The position numbers were made by a program, and so were the translations under genes. From contig OY755047.1 in NCBI GenBank assembly GCA_963576565.1, positions 20,405,171-20,469,170 on the forward strand: a DNA stretch of 64,000 nt. Reading direction: 5' to 3'. The DNA comes from Aspidapion aeneum (taxonomy: Eukaryota > Arthropoda > Insecta > Coleoptera > Brentidae). The notes under the pieces are model-generated. The model saw only the letters and a program-made list of their open reading frames with translations. It was not told the origin of the DNA and did not search any database. Below, piece after piece: positions 44,428-56,651 of the stretch. Positions within the stretch are counted from its first letter, which is position 1. Each line of letters opens with the position of its first letter.

Positions 44428-44885
44428 TATTTATCTATTTAGCCTAATTCGATCCATCTTTGGACATAGGCCTCCCCCAATATCTTCTACTCTTCTCTGT
44501 CTGTCGCCGTGTTCATCCATCTAGTTCCCGCATGTTTCTTTAAATCGTCCGCGCATTTCATTTGGGGTCTTTCCCTACTTCTTTTATTTCCCCAAGGTCT
44601 TTACTTTACAATACATTTGTTCCATCGAACATCTATCTGTCTGATTTTATGACTGGCAAATTTCCGTTTTAATTTTGCTATTTCTCCTCTGACATACCTT
44701 ACTTTTGTTTTAGTTCATATACATTTGTTCCTTTTTATATCTGTTAACTTTACATGTAACATTTGTCTTTCCATTGATCTTTGGGCTTTTGTTACCTTAT
44801 CCATACAGGAAGGATGCATTGGTTATACACTTTCGTTTTAAGGTAGTGAGAATATTTTTTATTTTTTAATATGTAATTTACTTTA
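44428..44885 (-). pseudogene. RTE family W 3' portion, minus strand
   Basis: Complement of the family W end: on the minus strand, DREEW.I.GEAYVQRWI-like text, GRDPK.NARTI-like text and the ...KVTKAQRSMERQMLHVKLTD block up to about 44800. It is broken by the tRNA-half hairpin and continues at 45100-45170. Confidence 0.7.
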
Positions 44886-45062
44886 AACAACAGGTAAAAT
44901 TAAAGAAAGAAAAATAAGAAAAAAAATTTCTGCTTCGGCCGGGGATCGAACCCGGGACCTCTTGCTATCTAGGCAAACATAGCAAGAGGTCCCGAGTTCG
45001 ATCCCCGGCCGAAGCAGAAAACTTTTTTCTTATTTTTCTTTCTTTAATTTCACTTGTTGTTT
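44886..45062. repeat. 84-bp-arm hairpin of two inverted tRNA 3' halves
   Basis: The arms run from AAACAACAGGTAAAATTAAAG to the complement of its mate, with about five mismatches and a 10-base loop (CTAGGCAAAC). The inner part of each arm is a tRNA 3' half: anticodon-stem side, AGGTC variable loop, T arm CCGGGTTCGATCCCCGG (5-bp stem, TTCGATC loop) and acceptor side CCGAAGCA. No 5' half is present, so it is not a functional tRNA gene. Confidence 0.85.
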
Positions 45063-45170
45063 ATAGTTTTAGGTCCTTGCATTATTTGCAATTTGGTATT
45101 TGATAATTTAATTTACTTATCGAATCCTGTCCAGGCCAATCTTACTCGTCTCTTGATGTCGGCTGTTTGG
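45063..45170 (-). repeat. Flank of the hairpin and RTE W remainder
   Basis: GTTTTAGGTCCTTGCATTAT and AATTTGGTATTTGATAAT recur, complemented, at 62425-62470 without the hairpin. From 45110 the minus strand is again family W (CCTGTCCAGGCCAATCTTAC). Confidence 0.6.
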
Positions 45171-45180
45171 TTTTCTTTTT

Positions 45181-46744
45181 TTAATTTAATAATTTGTCCC
45201 AATAGTATAAGAACTTCTCGGAAAAAAACGTACTTAATTTAAAAAATGGAACAACAAAAAAAATTGATGAAAACAAAAAGAAAGGTCGCCGTAGGCCGTA
45301 GGAACTTAATGTAAGAAATAAATTTTCTTACTCTAAGATCAAGAAGCAGTTGTAATATTTGAACACGTCTCGAAAATCCAGCTCAGGACATGTCTTTATG
45401 GGCATTTTTTTTTTTAATTTTGAATTTCGGCGTTTTTTGGCAGAAAAAATAAATGATCTATAATAAAGTTACCATTAATAAAAAGGGAAGCCTTGTCAAG
45501 GAGTAATATATTTTTAATTAAAAACAAGCAAACTAGATCTACTTGTTGGTGGACTGTTATTGGCGATGAATTCTTCCATTCTTTCTGCATTATTTTTCTT
45601 TCCTCTTAACACTTGTTTTGATTTATGCCATCATTTTCGTTTGCTTATTTGCTCTTTAAAAGATTTTTATCTATCTATCTCGGCTAGAAATACCTAAAAT
45701 ACCCAAAAATATCGAATTTTGTCCACTCCTTTTCGGGGCTATTTTTAGGTTTAAAAACTAAATATAATGTAAAAATAAACATTTTTATTCAAAAAAATTT
45801 CTACGTGCTAAGGACATAAAAAAAGTAAGGTTTCATTCAATTTCAAGTAAAACAAAAAAAATGCAGCAGAAAAAAATCAAAAACCAAAAACCGCGTTTTT
45901 CTCCAAAAATTTACAAAAATAATTCATACAAGAAATCTATAACTCTTTTGTTTTTAACTTTTTTTATTAAGAGTTTTAGTTTTGTTGAAAACCGTGAAAA
46001 ACCATTATTCACGCTTAAAACTTCACCCCATTTCACCCTAATAATTCGGATTGAGTCTAAATTATTTTTCCTGTTGGTTACAATACATTCTCTTTTATTT
46101 CTAACAGTTTTCATCTTGTTACTAATTTTGGCCATTTTTATTATTTTTAGGTGCTGACGTACCATCGTACTTTTGACCAAGGTAACAAAAATAAATATTT
46201 ATTTACTAAATTTAGTATTAAAAAAAAGCACCTAATCGACCTTTGTTTTTTTTTGTCTCGCTTCCTGATTAAACAAAAAATATTTATTTGTGTCAAGGCC
46301 AACTTTAACAATTGTAATGAATTTACAACAATAATAAGATTATCTATACAAAAACTATCAATATTTGGCATTGCACTATTTGACTTTCCTTGATAATTTT
46401 TATTTTATTTTATCTTTTTTTAACGAAGGTCAGAACTCGATCTAGACAAGCGAAAACCATCTGGCTCTCAAAGGCTACCCCCGCTCCCCCTTAATATTAC
46501 ACCTATGTGTGTGACTTAAATTTAAATTCACTCCTAAGAAGGTGAAATTTATTTTTAAAGAAATTTGTTCCTATTGTTCAAAAGATTTATTTTGCTGTAA
46601 AAAGCAATAATATAAATAAACTCTCTTTCACACTATCACGTCGTAAACACACACTGATAATTCAATTTAGTTACACAAGCGATATTTTTAAAATTTGTTT
46701 TTATTTTTAAAATTTTGAATCAATTTTTGTTACTCTAAAAATCA
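45181..46744. other. Unassigned AT-rich DNA
   Basis: Overlapping ORFs on both strands at 45861-46393 are Lys/Asn/Phe/Ile-rich, typical of AT bias, with no motif. Confidence 0.45.
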
Positions 46745-47030
46745 AATAAAGACCACAGTGCACCACGTGCTAAGCAACCAACCAAGGCGCTCTTGTTCTG
46801 TGAAATCACTGCTAGGCAACAACAATAGCGGACAGAACAGCGTTGCCAACGTTACGGATTTATCGGTGTTTTTAAAAAAACCACCAATCCCTAAAATAGA
46901 TGGTGGTGGTGTCCATGGAGCGTGTATCTTTTCTTGGGCTCTGATTGGTTGATTTAAAAATTTCAGCCAATCAAAGCCTGTAAAAAAGAATCCACGCGGA
47001 TAATACTCTTGATGGACAGCCGGCTTTAAA
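46745..47030. repeat. Short palindromic repeat related to 7.4-7.6 kb
   Basis: Contains GGGCTCTGATTGGTTGATTT facing AAATTTCAGCCAATCAAAGC, and GGTGGTGGTGTCCATGGAGC, shared in inverted order with 7405-7565. The 64-codon ORF here is not a gene by any signature. Confidence 0.55.
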
Positions 47031-47119
47031 CTATCTTTCTGTTATTACTTTTTACTTAAATTTATTTGATCCATATTAAATTTTAAAGTAAAGTATTTTT
47101 AATTTATGAAAAAAAATAT

Positions 47120-47650
47120 ATCTATTCTATTTAGCCTTCTTCGATCCATCTTTGGACATAGGTCTCCTCCAATATCTTCCACTCTTTCCTGTCTGTCGCC
47201 TTGTTCATCCATCTAGTTCCCGCATGTTTGTTTAAATCGTCCGCCCATCTCATTTGGGATCTTCCCCTACTTATTTTATTTTATCAAGGTCTCCAGTTAA
47301 CAATACTTTTGTTCCATCGATCATCTTTCTGTCTGATATTATGACCGGAAAATTCCTATTTTAATTTTGTTACTTCTTCTCTGACATCCCTTACTTGTGT
47401 TCTATTTCTAATCCATCAATCCTATTTCTATCTATTAGCTTTACATGTAACATTTGTCTTTGTATTGATTTTTGGGCTTTTGTTACCTTATCCATGTTTG
47501 ATTTTGTAAGTGTCCAGATCCATAGGTAAGTACAGGGAGGATACATTGGGTATACACTTTCATTTTGAGGTACTGAGGATATTTTTTATTTTTTATTATG
47601 TAGCTTAATTGACCGAATGCATCCCAGGCCAATCTTACTCATAGGTTTAG
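47120..47650 (-). pseudogene. RTE family W 3' portion, minus strand
   Basis: Carboxy-terminal region of family W: TTCGATCCATCTTTGGACAT at the end, GTCCGCCCATCTCATTTGGG, and further in the complement of the YGSxTCT-like block (47500-47540) and of SRDE-like text at 47620-47640. Heavily interrupted. Confidence 0.72.
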
Positions 47651-48315
47651 AATAGTTATTTAAACAACAAGGTTTGAAAACGACGTGTGCAAGATCGAGA
47701 CAGTTTGGTAGGTACAGTAGTACAAGTCGAGGGAGTGTGCAAAGAGGTTTTCAAACGAGTTTTTTACAATATTTTTTATACGACTGCTAATAAAGAAAGA
47801 AAAGTCAAATTTTAATTTAACTTGTTTTTATTTCCGACATTTTTACAACAAAACTTTAAAAATTCAACAATTTTTTGACGTATCTAATCAACAAAACATA
47901 CGAGCAGTGACGGTTGCTACGGAACTAAGCCAACTTTTATTGATGGGTGACAACAACAAAAATCACAATGACGGGAGACCCGTATGCAGAAATGACATAG
48001 GCGCGCGCAAAAATGACATAAGCGTGTGCAAAACGTTTTGCACACAGCGTGCGCAAAATGCCATTTTCAGATTGTGTTCTCCGTGCGCAAAACCCCCTTT
48101 TACAAGACAGTCGTATAAAAATTATTTTAAGTAATCGTGGATCCCTTATGTTGATTTTTTCAAGCTTGAGTGAAAAATCATAATTAGCAACCGAAAGCAC
48201 TCGAAAGCTTCAAATTTAATCCACATTATCGTTTCATAAAAATGAGAAAGTTCGCTATTTTAAATTAAAAATGAATATTTTATAAAAACTATTTACTCGT
48301 ACACTTTATACTATA
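47651..48315. other. Unassigned
   Basis: No gene recognised. Repeated TGTGCAAAACG/GCGCGCAAAAATGACATA words at 47995-48090. The final 20 bp before the LTR (TTTACTCGTACACTT) recur just after the right LTR. Confidence 0.45.
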
Positions 48316-48319
48316 ATAT

Positions 48320-48752
48320 TGTTACGGGTTCACAACAACAAATTAAAACTCGCAATTGTTGAAAACGATACGTCAATTTATTCCGACAAATTATGTACAA
48401 AAACACGCACTTAAACTTACTAATAACTTGCTAATAATTCACTACTTTAATACGCCTATTAACTTCGCGTTAACATCTAGCGATCACTACCATTGGTTAT
48501 CTCTGACTGACTGATGCACGACGTCCGACCCTATATATGAGGGTCTGCCTACAATTCGAGAATTCTCCATCCTTGTTCAAATCGGAATCATTCCGCCCTT
48601 TTCTAGAGTCGGACCGTTCACATACCAGTTTGTCACAGATAACGCAACTAAAACCTAGATTAAGAATACGACCATAAAATACGTCAACCTAATACTACAC
48701 TAAACCTAAATAAATTCTAACTATAAAATTTAAATAACTTAAATTTGTAACA
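48320..48752 (-). repeat. LTR (3' LTR of the minus-strand gypsy copy)
   Basis: 433 bp. It is the partner of the repeat at 52796, from which it differs mainly by 6 extra bases (ACTACC) near 48486. A purine-rich stretch (minus strand GAAGAGGAGGATAG, 48753-48766) directly precedes it and fits the polypurine tract. Confidence 0.92.
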
Positions 48753-48764
48753 CTATCCTCCTCT

Positions 48765-50590
48765 TCAGGTTTGATCGTCTCGATCAACATTTCTCAGGTA
48801 AGGTTTTAGTCTGTCTAGATGAACAACTTTCATCTTGGACTTCGGGCTTTTCTGGATTCGGTAGACTACATCATTAATTCTCTTAACAACTTTATAAGGC
48901 CCTTCCCATGGTGGTGTCAACTTAGGTGATCTTCCTTTCTTGCGTTGAGGATTGTATAGCCAGACTTGATCATTCTCTTTGAACCCTGAAGAGTTTGCTT
49001 TCAGGTCATACCTCGCTTTCATGCGGTCACTGGCTATTTCTATTCGCTCTCTAACCACTTCATGGATATCGTGCAGCTTTTGCCTTAAACGTTCGACATA
49101 GTCATTAACCTCTAAGTGTTCTTCTTCAGGTGAACCAAACATGATATCACATGGTAAACGCAGTTCTCTACCAAACAGGATACTAGATGGGGTAGCTCCT
49201 GTCGTATTGTGAATGGCGGTTCTATAGGCCATCAAAAACAATGGAATATATTGGTCCCAATCTGTTTGGTGCTTATCAACAACTATGCACAGATGTTCTT
49301 CTATTGTTTTATTAAATCTTTCAACCATGCCATCTGACTGCGGATGTAAAGCCGTAGTCCGTGTTTTATGTATTCCTAAAAGGTCACAGAGATTCTGGAT
49401 GAGCTTTGATTCAAAGTTTCTTCCTTGATCTGAATGTAGTTCCAAAGGAATGCCAAATCGGCTGAAAACATCATTTACCAGAACTTCTGCAACTGTAGCG
49501 GCCTCTTGGTTAGGCAAAGCAAAAACTTCTGGCCATTTGCTAAAGTAATCCATGACAACAAGGATGTATTTGTTGCCCTTTTTAGTTTCTGGAAACGGTC
49601 CGGCCACATCAATAGCAATGCGTTCGAATGGCAGACCTACGTTATATTGTTTCATTTGACCTCTGGACCTTGTTTTGGGACCTTGGCTGGCTGCACAAGT
49701 CGAACATCGGCGGCACCAGTTTTTCACATCTTGAAAGTAATTTACCCAATAAAATCGGTTTCGAATTTTGTCCATGGTTTTATTTATGCCTAGGTGCGCG
49801 CCTGATTTTCCACCATGACATTCGGCCACTATATTGTCTACCATGCTCCTAGGAACCACTACTTGATTAACCACAGTAAGGCCATCGGCACTTTCCCAGG
49901 CACGTTTAAGGATGTTTTCCTCTACTATCAGTGAATCCCATTGTGCCCACAGTGATTTGAATATCACCCCTTGGTTTGCGATATCTTGCCATGATGGTCG
50001 TGGCTTGTTCTCTTCTTTCAATCGCAAGATAGGTCCTACATCTTTGTCGTTAAGTTGTGTGATTCTAATCGAAGCCGACATCCATTCTTCATCTGGTTCT
50101 AACTTTATCTGGCGCACGTAGGTAATTCCCTCTTTCTGGTCAATTTTCCTGCAATGTTTACAATCCTTAGGGCAAGGTCTTCTGGACAATGCATCCGCAT
50201 TATTATGCACCCTTCCCGCTCGGTGCTTAAATTGATAATGGTATTGTTGTAGCTTTTCTATCCATCTCGCGACTTGCCCCTCAGGTTGTTTCATTTTCAT
50301 GAGCCACTGTAACGCAGCATGATCCGTTCTAATCAGAAACTCTTGTCCATAGAGATATTTGTGAAAGTGATCTACGGATTTAATGATGGCTAGGAGCTCC
50401 TTTCTGGTAACACAATAATTTCTCTCTGGTTTGGATAGCTTTTTGCTGAAAAATTCGATGACCCGTTCTTCTCCATCTTGTACTTGGGAGAGTACTGCAC
50501 TTATGCCATCGTTGCTCGCATCAGTATCTAATATGAATTTACCTTTTGGAATAGGATATGCGAGAATCGGACTAGAACATAATGCTGCCT
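48765..50590 (-). pseudogene. pol remnant: RNase H and integrase
   Basis: From about 50590 down, the minus strand encodes an RNase H segment (DTDASNDGISAVLSQ; TRKELLAIIKSVDHF; RTDHAALQWL; NNADALSRRPC). From the ATG at 50300 there is a 511-residue open frame into integrase: an HHCC zinc region (CRRCSTCAAS), and a catalytic core with Asp in IAIDVAGPFP, Asp in HSDQGRNFES and Glu in GMVERFNKTIEEHL. The fingers/palm of reverse transcriptase are absent. The integrase looks intact, so the loss was a discrete deletion rather than general decay. Confidence 0.88.
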
Positions 50591-51883
50591 TCAGTCTTCT
50601 ATTTCGGCAACCAATACAGTGTGGCGAATCTTCAATCTTCCCAGCTCTAGGTCTATGTCTGTCTGCCCCAACACGTCGGCGGATTCTCCAGTCACAGTCC
50701 TAAGTGTTATTTTCTTTTCTGTTGGTCGAATTTTATATCTCGTTGCAATTTTGGACTTAAGCAATGATATAGCTGCACCGGTGTCTACTGTGATGTTAAC
50801 TTGTCTTCCATTTATAAGCCCGTCAATGTTGAGGCTGTCAGCAGTATGTTTTAAACTCTTAATAGAGTAAATTTTGGGGGCTACCCTTCCATTAGTTAAC
50901 ACCCGCCTTTCCGTGTTGAAAAGTTTTAGTTTTTCCTGATCTCCTCTTCTGTACTTTGTCCCGCTAGATGGTAGGCGAGACCTCATTTGGACACGACAAT
51001 TGCGTTGAATGTACCCTGTAAGTCCGCATCTAAAACACTTTACATTTGGAGGGGATCGTCTGCTTTCTTTTAAAGAGTCAATCTTCTCTTTCAGTGATTG
51101 AAGAATTTGGCTTAGCGTCTTTGGGGGAACCTCTTGTTCCTTGCTCATTTCTTCACGCTCGTGAATTGAAACAGCTCTTACTTTTGGCCTGGATATATTA
51201 TTTGATGACCCAATTTCAAGGGCTCGAATCAACGCTTCACTGCTGCTATGGAAGCGTTCTCGGCGAAGTAACTTTACTAAGTCTGTGTCTCGCAAGCCGT
51301 TAATAAAGCGGTCTACCGTGAAGGGATCTCTGTAATTTTCTGGCATTTCTGGGTAAGCCAAGTACATCAGCCTCCTGATATCCGCTTCATACTCTTGTAA
51401 TGACTCCCCTGCTCTTTGTTGGCGAACATTTAATTCTGACCAATGTAAATTTCGCAAGTGTTCGTCTCCATACCTTCTTTCTAACGCTGCCATTAAAGCG
51501 TTATAATTCTGTTTTTGTTCGACTGGAATGGACCGTAAAAGTCCCAGAGCAGGTTCTCGCAGAGCTACTAACAAAGCTCTAGCTTTTTCGTCATCATCCC
51601 AACCATTTGCAGCAGCGGCAGCTTCAAACTGTTGTTTGTAAGTAGACCAGGAAGACGTACCATCAAAATTTGGAGGCTTAATGTTTTGGTTGGAATTTAC
51701 AACACATCCTTGAGCTTTTATTTTGTTGTGTTCTTTCTGAAGCTGTATAAACTGTTTTGACATGTCCTGGAATTTTTCTTCCATGGTTTGAAAAACTTCT
51801 TCCCTAACATTCTGTAGTTTGGTCTCCACTTTTTCTTCAACATTCTGCAATTTGTTTTTTACCTTTTCTTCTACATTCTGCAA
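50591..51883 (-). pseudogene. gag capsid, CCHC knuckle and aspartic protease
   Basis: Continuation of gag in the same frame: more coiled coil (NVEEKV repeats), a capsid-like region (W..YKQQFEAAA, then YG..HLRNLHWSELN and a QRAGESLQEYEADIRRL block typical of Ty3/gypsy Gag), a zinc knuckle CFRCGLTGYIQRNC near residue 285, and a protease active-site motif VDTGAAISLLKS near residue 390. The ORF ends shortly after the protease, where the RT domain would be expected. Codon use and similarity are continuous up to that point. Confidence 0.88.
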
Positions 51884-51898
51884 TTTATTTTGTACCTT

Positions 51899-52240
51899 TT
51901 ATTCCACACTATGCCTTCTTTGAGTTATTTCTTCCTTAAGATCTTCGGTTGCAGTCTTGAACTCTTCTCTCAGCTGTTCGGAGTTGCTCTTTATTTGATC
52001 GAAGTTTTCTTGAATGCCATCTAATCTTTGCTCAAATGTCTGTTTCATATCGTTCTGGTTTTGTTCAATGGTCTGTTTCATGTCGTTCTGGTTTTGTTCA
52101 ATGGTCTGTCTCATATTGTTTTGGTTTTGTTCCATGGTCTGTTTCATATCGTCCTGGTTTTGAGCCATTTGAGCTGCTAGAGCCTGCATCATTTTAGTTA
52201 GATCTTCCATCTTTGCCGATCCTTGTCTGGTAAGCATCAA
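51899..52240 (-). pseudogene. gag amino-terminal part with coiled-coil repeats
   Basis: Start of the gypsy gag ORF (MMLTRQGSAKMEDL). Residues about 30-75 are an 11-residue repeat of the form MKQTxEQNQND, four to five copies, predicting an extended coiled coil. The frame ends at a TAA (minus strand, just left of 51901), but the same frame continues beyond it with related coiled-coil sequence. One premature stop therefore splits gag. Confidence 0.8.
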
Positions 52241-52775
52241 CTTTCTGATAAATCACTTAAAACGTTTATTTTAGGGCTATAAAGCGAATATCGAAATCGG
52301 TTTTTCAATATCTCTTCCAATTCTGAAATAGAACCTAATGGAATGTTCTGGAATATACTAGAAAATGCTACTCTTTCTGCTACTAGGCAAATGTAGAAGT
52401 CACTTTTTGATTATCTCTTTTGGTTCTCGAATAGACCGTCGTAGAATGTTATGGAATATTCTAGAAATAATTTCTAATTCTTACTTTTAAAATAACTAAG
52501 CTACTGTCGAAGTCGGTATTTGTATATCTCTTCTAGTTTTTGAATAGAACGTCGTAGAATGTTATGGAATCTTCTAGAAATTCTTTCTAATTCTTACTTT
52601 TGAAATAACTAAACTAATGTCGAAATCGGTGTTTGTATATCTCTTCTAGTTTTTGAATAAATCAATATTGAACTTCTTCGAATATTCTGGAAAAAATCAC
52701 TTACTGTTTTTCTGTCCAATTGTCCTAGCCGGTGGTACTATGTAAGGATAGTCTTTGCACTATTTATTTCTTTTA

Positions 52776-52794
52776 ATCTCACTTCTGACACCAA
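52776..52794 (-). promoter_or_regulatory. Primer binding site of the gypsy copy
   Basis: Immediately inside the 5' LTR the minus strand reads TGGTGTCAGAAGTGAGA after a 2-base gap. TGG pairs with the CCA end of a tRNA and the position is the canonical one. The primer is possibly a tRNA-Leu, judged from memory of similar insect elements; this is not tested. Confidence 0.6.
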
Positions 52795-52795
52795 T

Positions 52796-53222
52796 TGTTA
52801 CGGGTTCACAACAACAAATTAAAACTCGCAATTGTTGAAAACGATACGTCAATTTATTCCGACAAATTATGTACAAAAACACGCACTTAAACTTACTAAT
52901 AACTTGCTAATAATTCACTACTTTAATACGCCTATTAACTTCGTGTTAACATCTAGCGATCATTGGTTATCTCTGACTGACTGGTGCACGACGTCCGGCC
53001 CTATATATGAGGGTCTTCCTACAATTCGAGAATTTTCCATCCTTGTTCGATTCGGAATCATTCCGCCCTTTTCTAGAGTCGGACCGTTCACATACCAGTT
53101 TGGCACAGATAACGCAACTAAAACCTAGATTAAGAATACAACCATAAAATACGTCAACCTAATACTACACTAAACCTAAATAAATTCTAACTATAAAATT
53201 TAAATAACTTAAATTTGTAACA
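52796..53222 (-). repeat. LTR (5' LTR of the minus-strand gypsy copy)
   Basis: 427 bp, begins TGTTACGG and ends TTTGTAACA in plus-strand reading; the termini are the usual TG...CA. By eye it differs from its partner by about ten substitutions and a 6-bp indel. Confidence 0.92.
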
Positions 53223-53226
53223 ATAT

Positions 53227-53525
53227 TTTACTCGTACACTTAATAATCGCCTTAAAAATTGACTCTAAGACATGATTGCATATGTACTATATATCTCCGA
53301 AATTCGATGGAATTCGCCCACAAAACTAATCCTGACTGACAAAATAACAAATTATCCTGTTTGGAAAAAGGCACAAAAAACCCTCTACTAAAAAAATAAC
53401 ATTTTGTAGATTGCTCTCCACCAATAATTTATTTAACTAAGACTTTTTTTCTAATCTACCGATTTTTGGCGATTAAATTATAATTGGCAACACTGCGGAA
53501 CATAAGTTCGTTTGTTGTTTACATC
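53227..53525 (+). promoter_or_regulatory. Probable Lsm11 promoter / 5' UTR interval
   Basis: This is the only non-transposon sequence between the right LTR of the gypsy copy and the Lsm11 ATG, so the core promoter and 5' UTR must lie here or be supplied by the element or further upstream. I see no clear TATA box at a convincing distance. The last 60 bases contain TTGGCAACACTGC just before the start region. The call rests on position only. Confidence 0.3.
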
Positions 53526-53799
53526 ATGGCCGGCCATGAAAAACCGTCGACGTCCTCGGCGCATAAAAACGAGGAAAACAGCGAATATAATCCGAAATTA
53601 GACGTTTTGAGTGTTGAGTTCGACCCCTTAGAGGCTCTATACAGTGATAGCATGGAGTTACCGTGTCCAAACGCGCGAGTTTTCGACAATTTGGACGCTT
53701 TTTATCGAGATTTTTCGGGACAAAATGTTCATCAAGCAAAAACAATGAAAACTGATAAAAACCAAGGCGGATCTCAAAGAAAATGGCAAGAACATCAAT
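53526..53799 (+). CDS. Lsm11: Lsm11 first coding exon (U7 snRNP Sm-like protein)
   Basis: Lsm11 is an Sm-like subunit of the U7 snRNP, which processes the 3' ends of replication-dependent histone mRNAs in the nucleus. Its amino-terminal region contacts FLASH. This exon starts at an ATG (protein MAGHEKPSTSS) and ends at a consensus donor, CAAT|GTAAGT, at 53800 (91 codons plus one base, phase 1). The segment LDVLSVEFDPLEALYSD, followed by a P-N-A-x-x-F-x-N motif, matches the conserved amino-terminal block of animal LSM11 (LDV-FDPL-ALY, then PNA-FNN). The Sm fold is absent here and must lie in later exons, which I did not find in the following sequence. The start at 53526 is chosen over an upstream in-frame ATG (53484) because family similarity begins after it. 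A Ty3/gypsy copy ends 303 bp upstream. Confidence 0.8.
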
Positions 53800-55788
53800 G
53801 TAAGTTTAAAGTTATAAAGAAAAACTAATATGTTATATTTTTTAGCAAAATAAGAAAAAACAGCTGTTTTCTATAAGTTGGGGAGCGTTCAAAACTTATG
53901 GCATAAGTTTTGTCAATCGGATGTACAGTAATTTTTACAGTGTTTTTTTTCTCCGTGTTTTTAATTGTACACCCGCGAATTTCCCCGAGGTACTGTCAAT
54001 GAATTATATACCAAGTCGGTACTGTTAATAATAATGCTCTTTGATTTTCTTTAATACCTATTAATTACTAATTTGTTTTTACCAACTTCATTTTTAGATA
54101 TTTTCGAGTATTTTCTTCTGGAACGTCCTGATAAGGGAATTTGGAATCAAAACCACAAACTCAGACTATGCAATGCGATTTTTTTGCTAATATTTAAGAA
54201 ACCATATATCTACGTAATAGCCTAAATATACGGGCCCTTTCTGTGATTCGTTTGACACCCCGTTTGAAACAAATGCCTCCCTAATTCGTAGCTGGGCTAT
54301 AGCAGACTTGTCATAAAGTACCGCGCATGCCGTAATTTTAGTACCTGATGTTTGAACGTAGAAACGTCAAAAACTTAAGATTTAATTAATTTTTTTAACT
54401 TTAGTTGATTTGCTTAAGATTTATCAGAATACAGATTAAATTTTCAGGTTTTTGAGAATGCCTAGGTATTCTGGACACTGACTTTAGTTTTGGAAACAAT
54501 ATCGGGCATTTGTGCATTTTTTTGGCAAGAAATTGCTTTGGTGTAATTACCTGGTTGCAAAAATTACTGCAAAGGAATGATGGGAAATATTAGTAACCAT
54601 ATTTAGAACAAGATCAGCTTTTCTAAAAGTCAAAGTAATAAATTTTCAACAGTTTCTTGACTTATAGTTTTTATGCAAAATCTAAACGAATAAACAATGG
54701 CGTATTCGTAGCACACAGTCATAGAACTGTCCCTTGCGCGCATACTCACGCATGCTCACTTGGATAAATTTTCCTAGGAATTTTCTGTGATTTTGATTAC
54801 AAGCAATTCGGCCAGTATTTTAGACTGTTACGTAGGTTAAAATCCTGGTTAAAATGGTTATTCTTTTTCGTAGATTTTATGGAGAATTTAATAGAATTTT
54901 GCTGTCACTATACGTATTTTATGTTTCTATAAATTTTTTATTTAATTTTTTAAATAATTATACCTGTGTTAAATTGATTGTAATTTACGTTTTCTTATTT
55001 TAGAATAAATAAACAAAATCTTTTAATTTGTTACAAAGTTTTTGTATTAATTCATGACCTCCCTTACTGGTATTCAAGCCTGGTGGTAAAGCTCTCCTTT
55101 TTTTCTTCAGTCTCTTTAATAACCCATTATGCTAATTAAATATCGTAATTCTTAAGTGCTCAATCTACAGTGTTTTTTTTTTTATACTGGAACTTTCCAT
55201 GCATTTGCCAATAAACCCACGGACGAGTTGATAGAGTTGGTATAGAGGTATAGAGTTTTTCAAGGTAGAATAAATTAGCACAGAAACTGTGGTTGCCTTG
55301 ATCAAGAGACTTTAACATAATTTTTAGCGAGAAGCAGAGGGCGCCACTTCAATTACGACAAAAGCGAAATATTTTGGTCTTTTAAGCGTTTTACAATCCA
55401 CGTTTTCCATCCAAATCACCTGTAATAGAGGAATGTCCCTTGTAAGGCCGAAAATGTTCCCCAATTGAATGAAATAATTATTTCCAAATAAAAAAATTAT
55501 ATGAATATGATCGATTTTTGACTATAAATAAACATCACTTCATCTTATTATAGAGAGCTTTTTTTAACTGAAAAATGTATTTTAGCCCTGTACCAAAGGT
55601 CACTTTAGATGATAAAGAAAAGTTTTTGTAAAAACCTTTAGCCGTCTTCGAGAAAAGCGCGGAAAAGCGTATAGTTCCAAACCCTTAAACATTAACACGA
55701 ACGAAAAAAAACTAAGACCTTAAAACTTAGCATGTAGACCGGGTTTAAGTATCAAGTCTAAAGATTTAATACCGAGTGTTTTAAGTGT
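53800..55788 (+). other. Lsm11 intron 1, start, and unassigned DNA
   Basis: Begins with the donor GTAAGT. I found no second Lsm11 exon: a TTTTTAG acceptor-like site near 54096 is not followed by Sm-fold codons. The rest is AT-rich without defined repeats. Confidence 0.45.

Positions 55789-56651
<863 letters not shown>

Larger units (their letters stand above)
48320..53222 (-). mobile_element. Ty3/gypsy LTR retrotransposon, RT-deleted
   Basis: An LTR element in minus orientation with two nearly identical LTRs (TGTTACGGG...TTTGTAACA) and a 4-bp target duplication ATAT (48316-48319 and 53223-53226). Inside, from right to left, are gag with coiled coil, a CCHC knuckle and protease, then RNase H, integrase and a short tail. 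The reverse transcriptase domain is missing: protease sequence runs almost directly into the RNase H region near 50590. Gag also carries one stop codon. No env is seen. The copy cannot be autonomous, although the LTRs look young. Confidence 0.93.

Noticed and set aside
44937..45020. Functional tRNA gene
   Set aside because: Only the 3' half is present, twice and inverted; no D arm or 5' acceptor strand.
45861..46393. Overlapping 74-98 codon ORFs on both strands
   Set aside because: Lys/Asn/Ile/Phe-rich products of AT bias, with no motif and no splice support.
54090..54180. Second Lsm11 exon after a TTTTTAG site
   Set aside because: The following codons do not show Sm motifs and soon hit stops.
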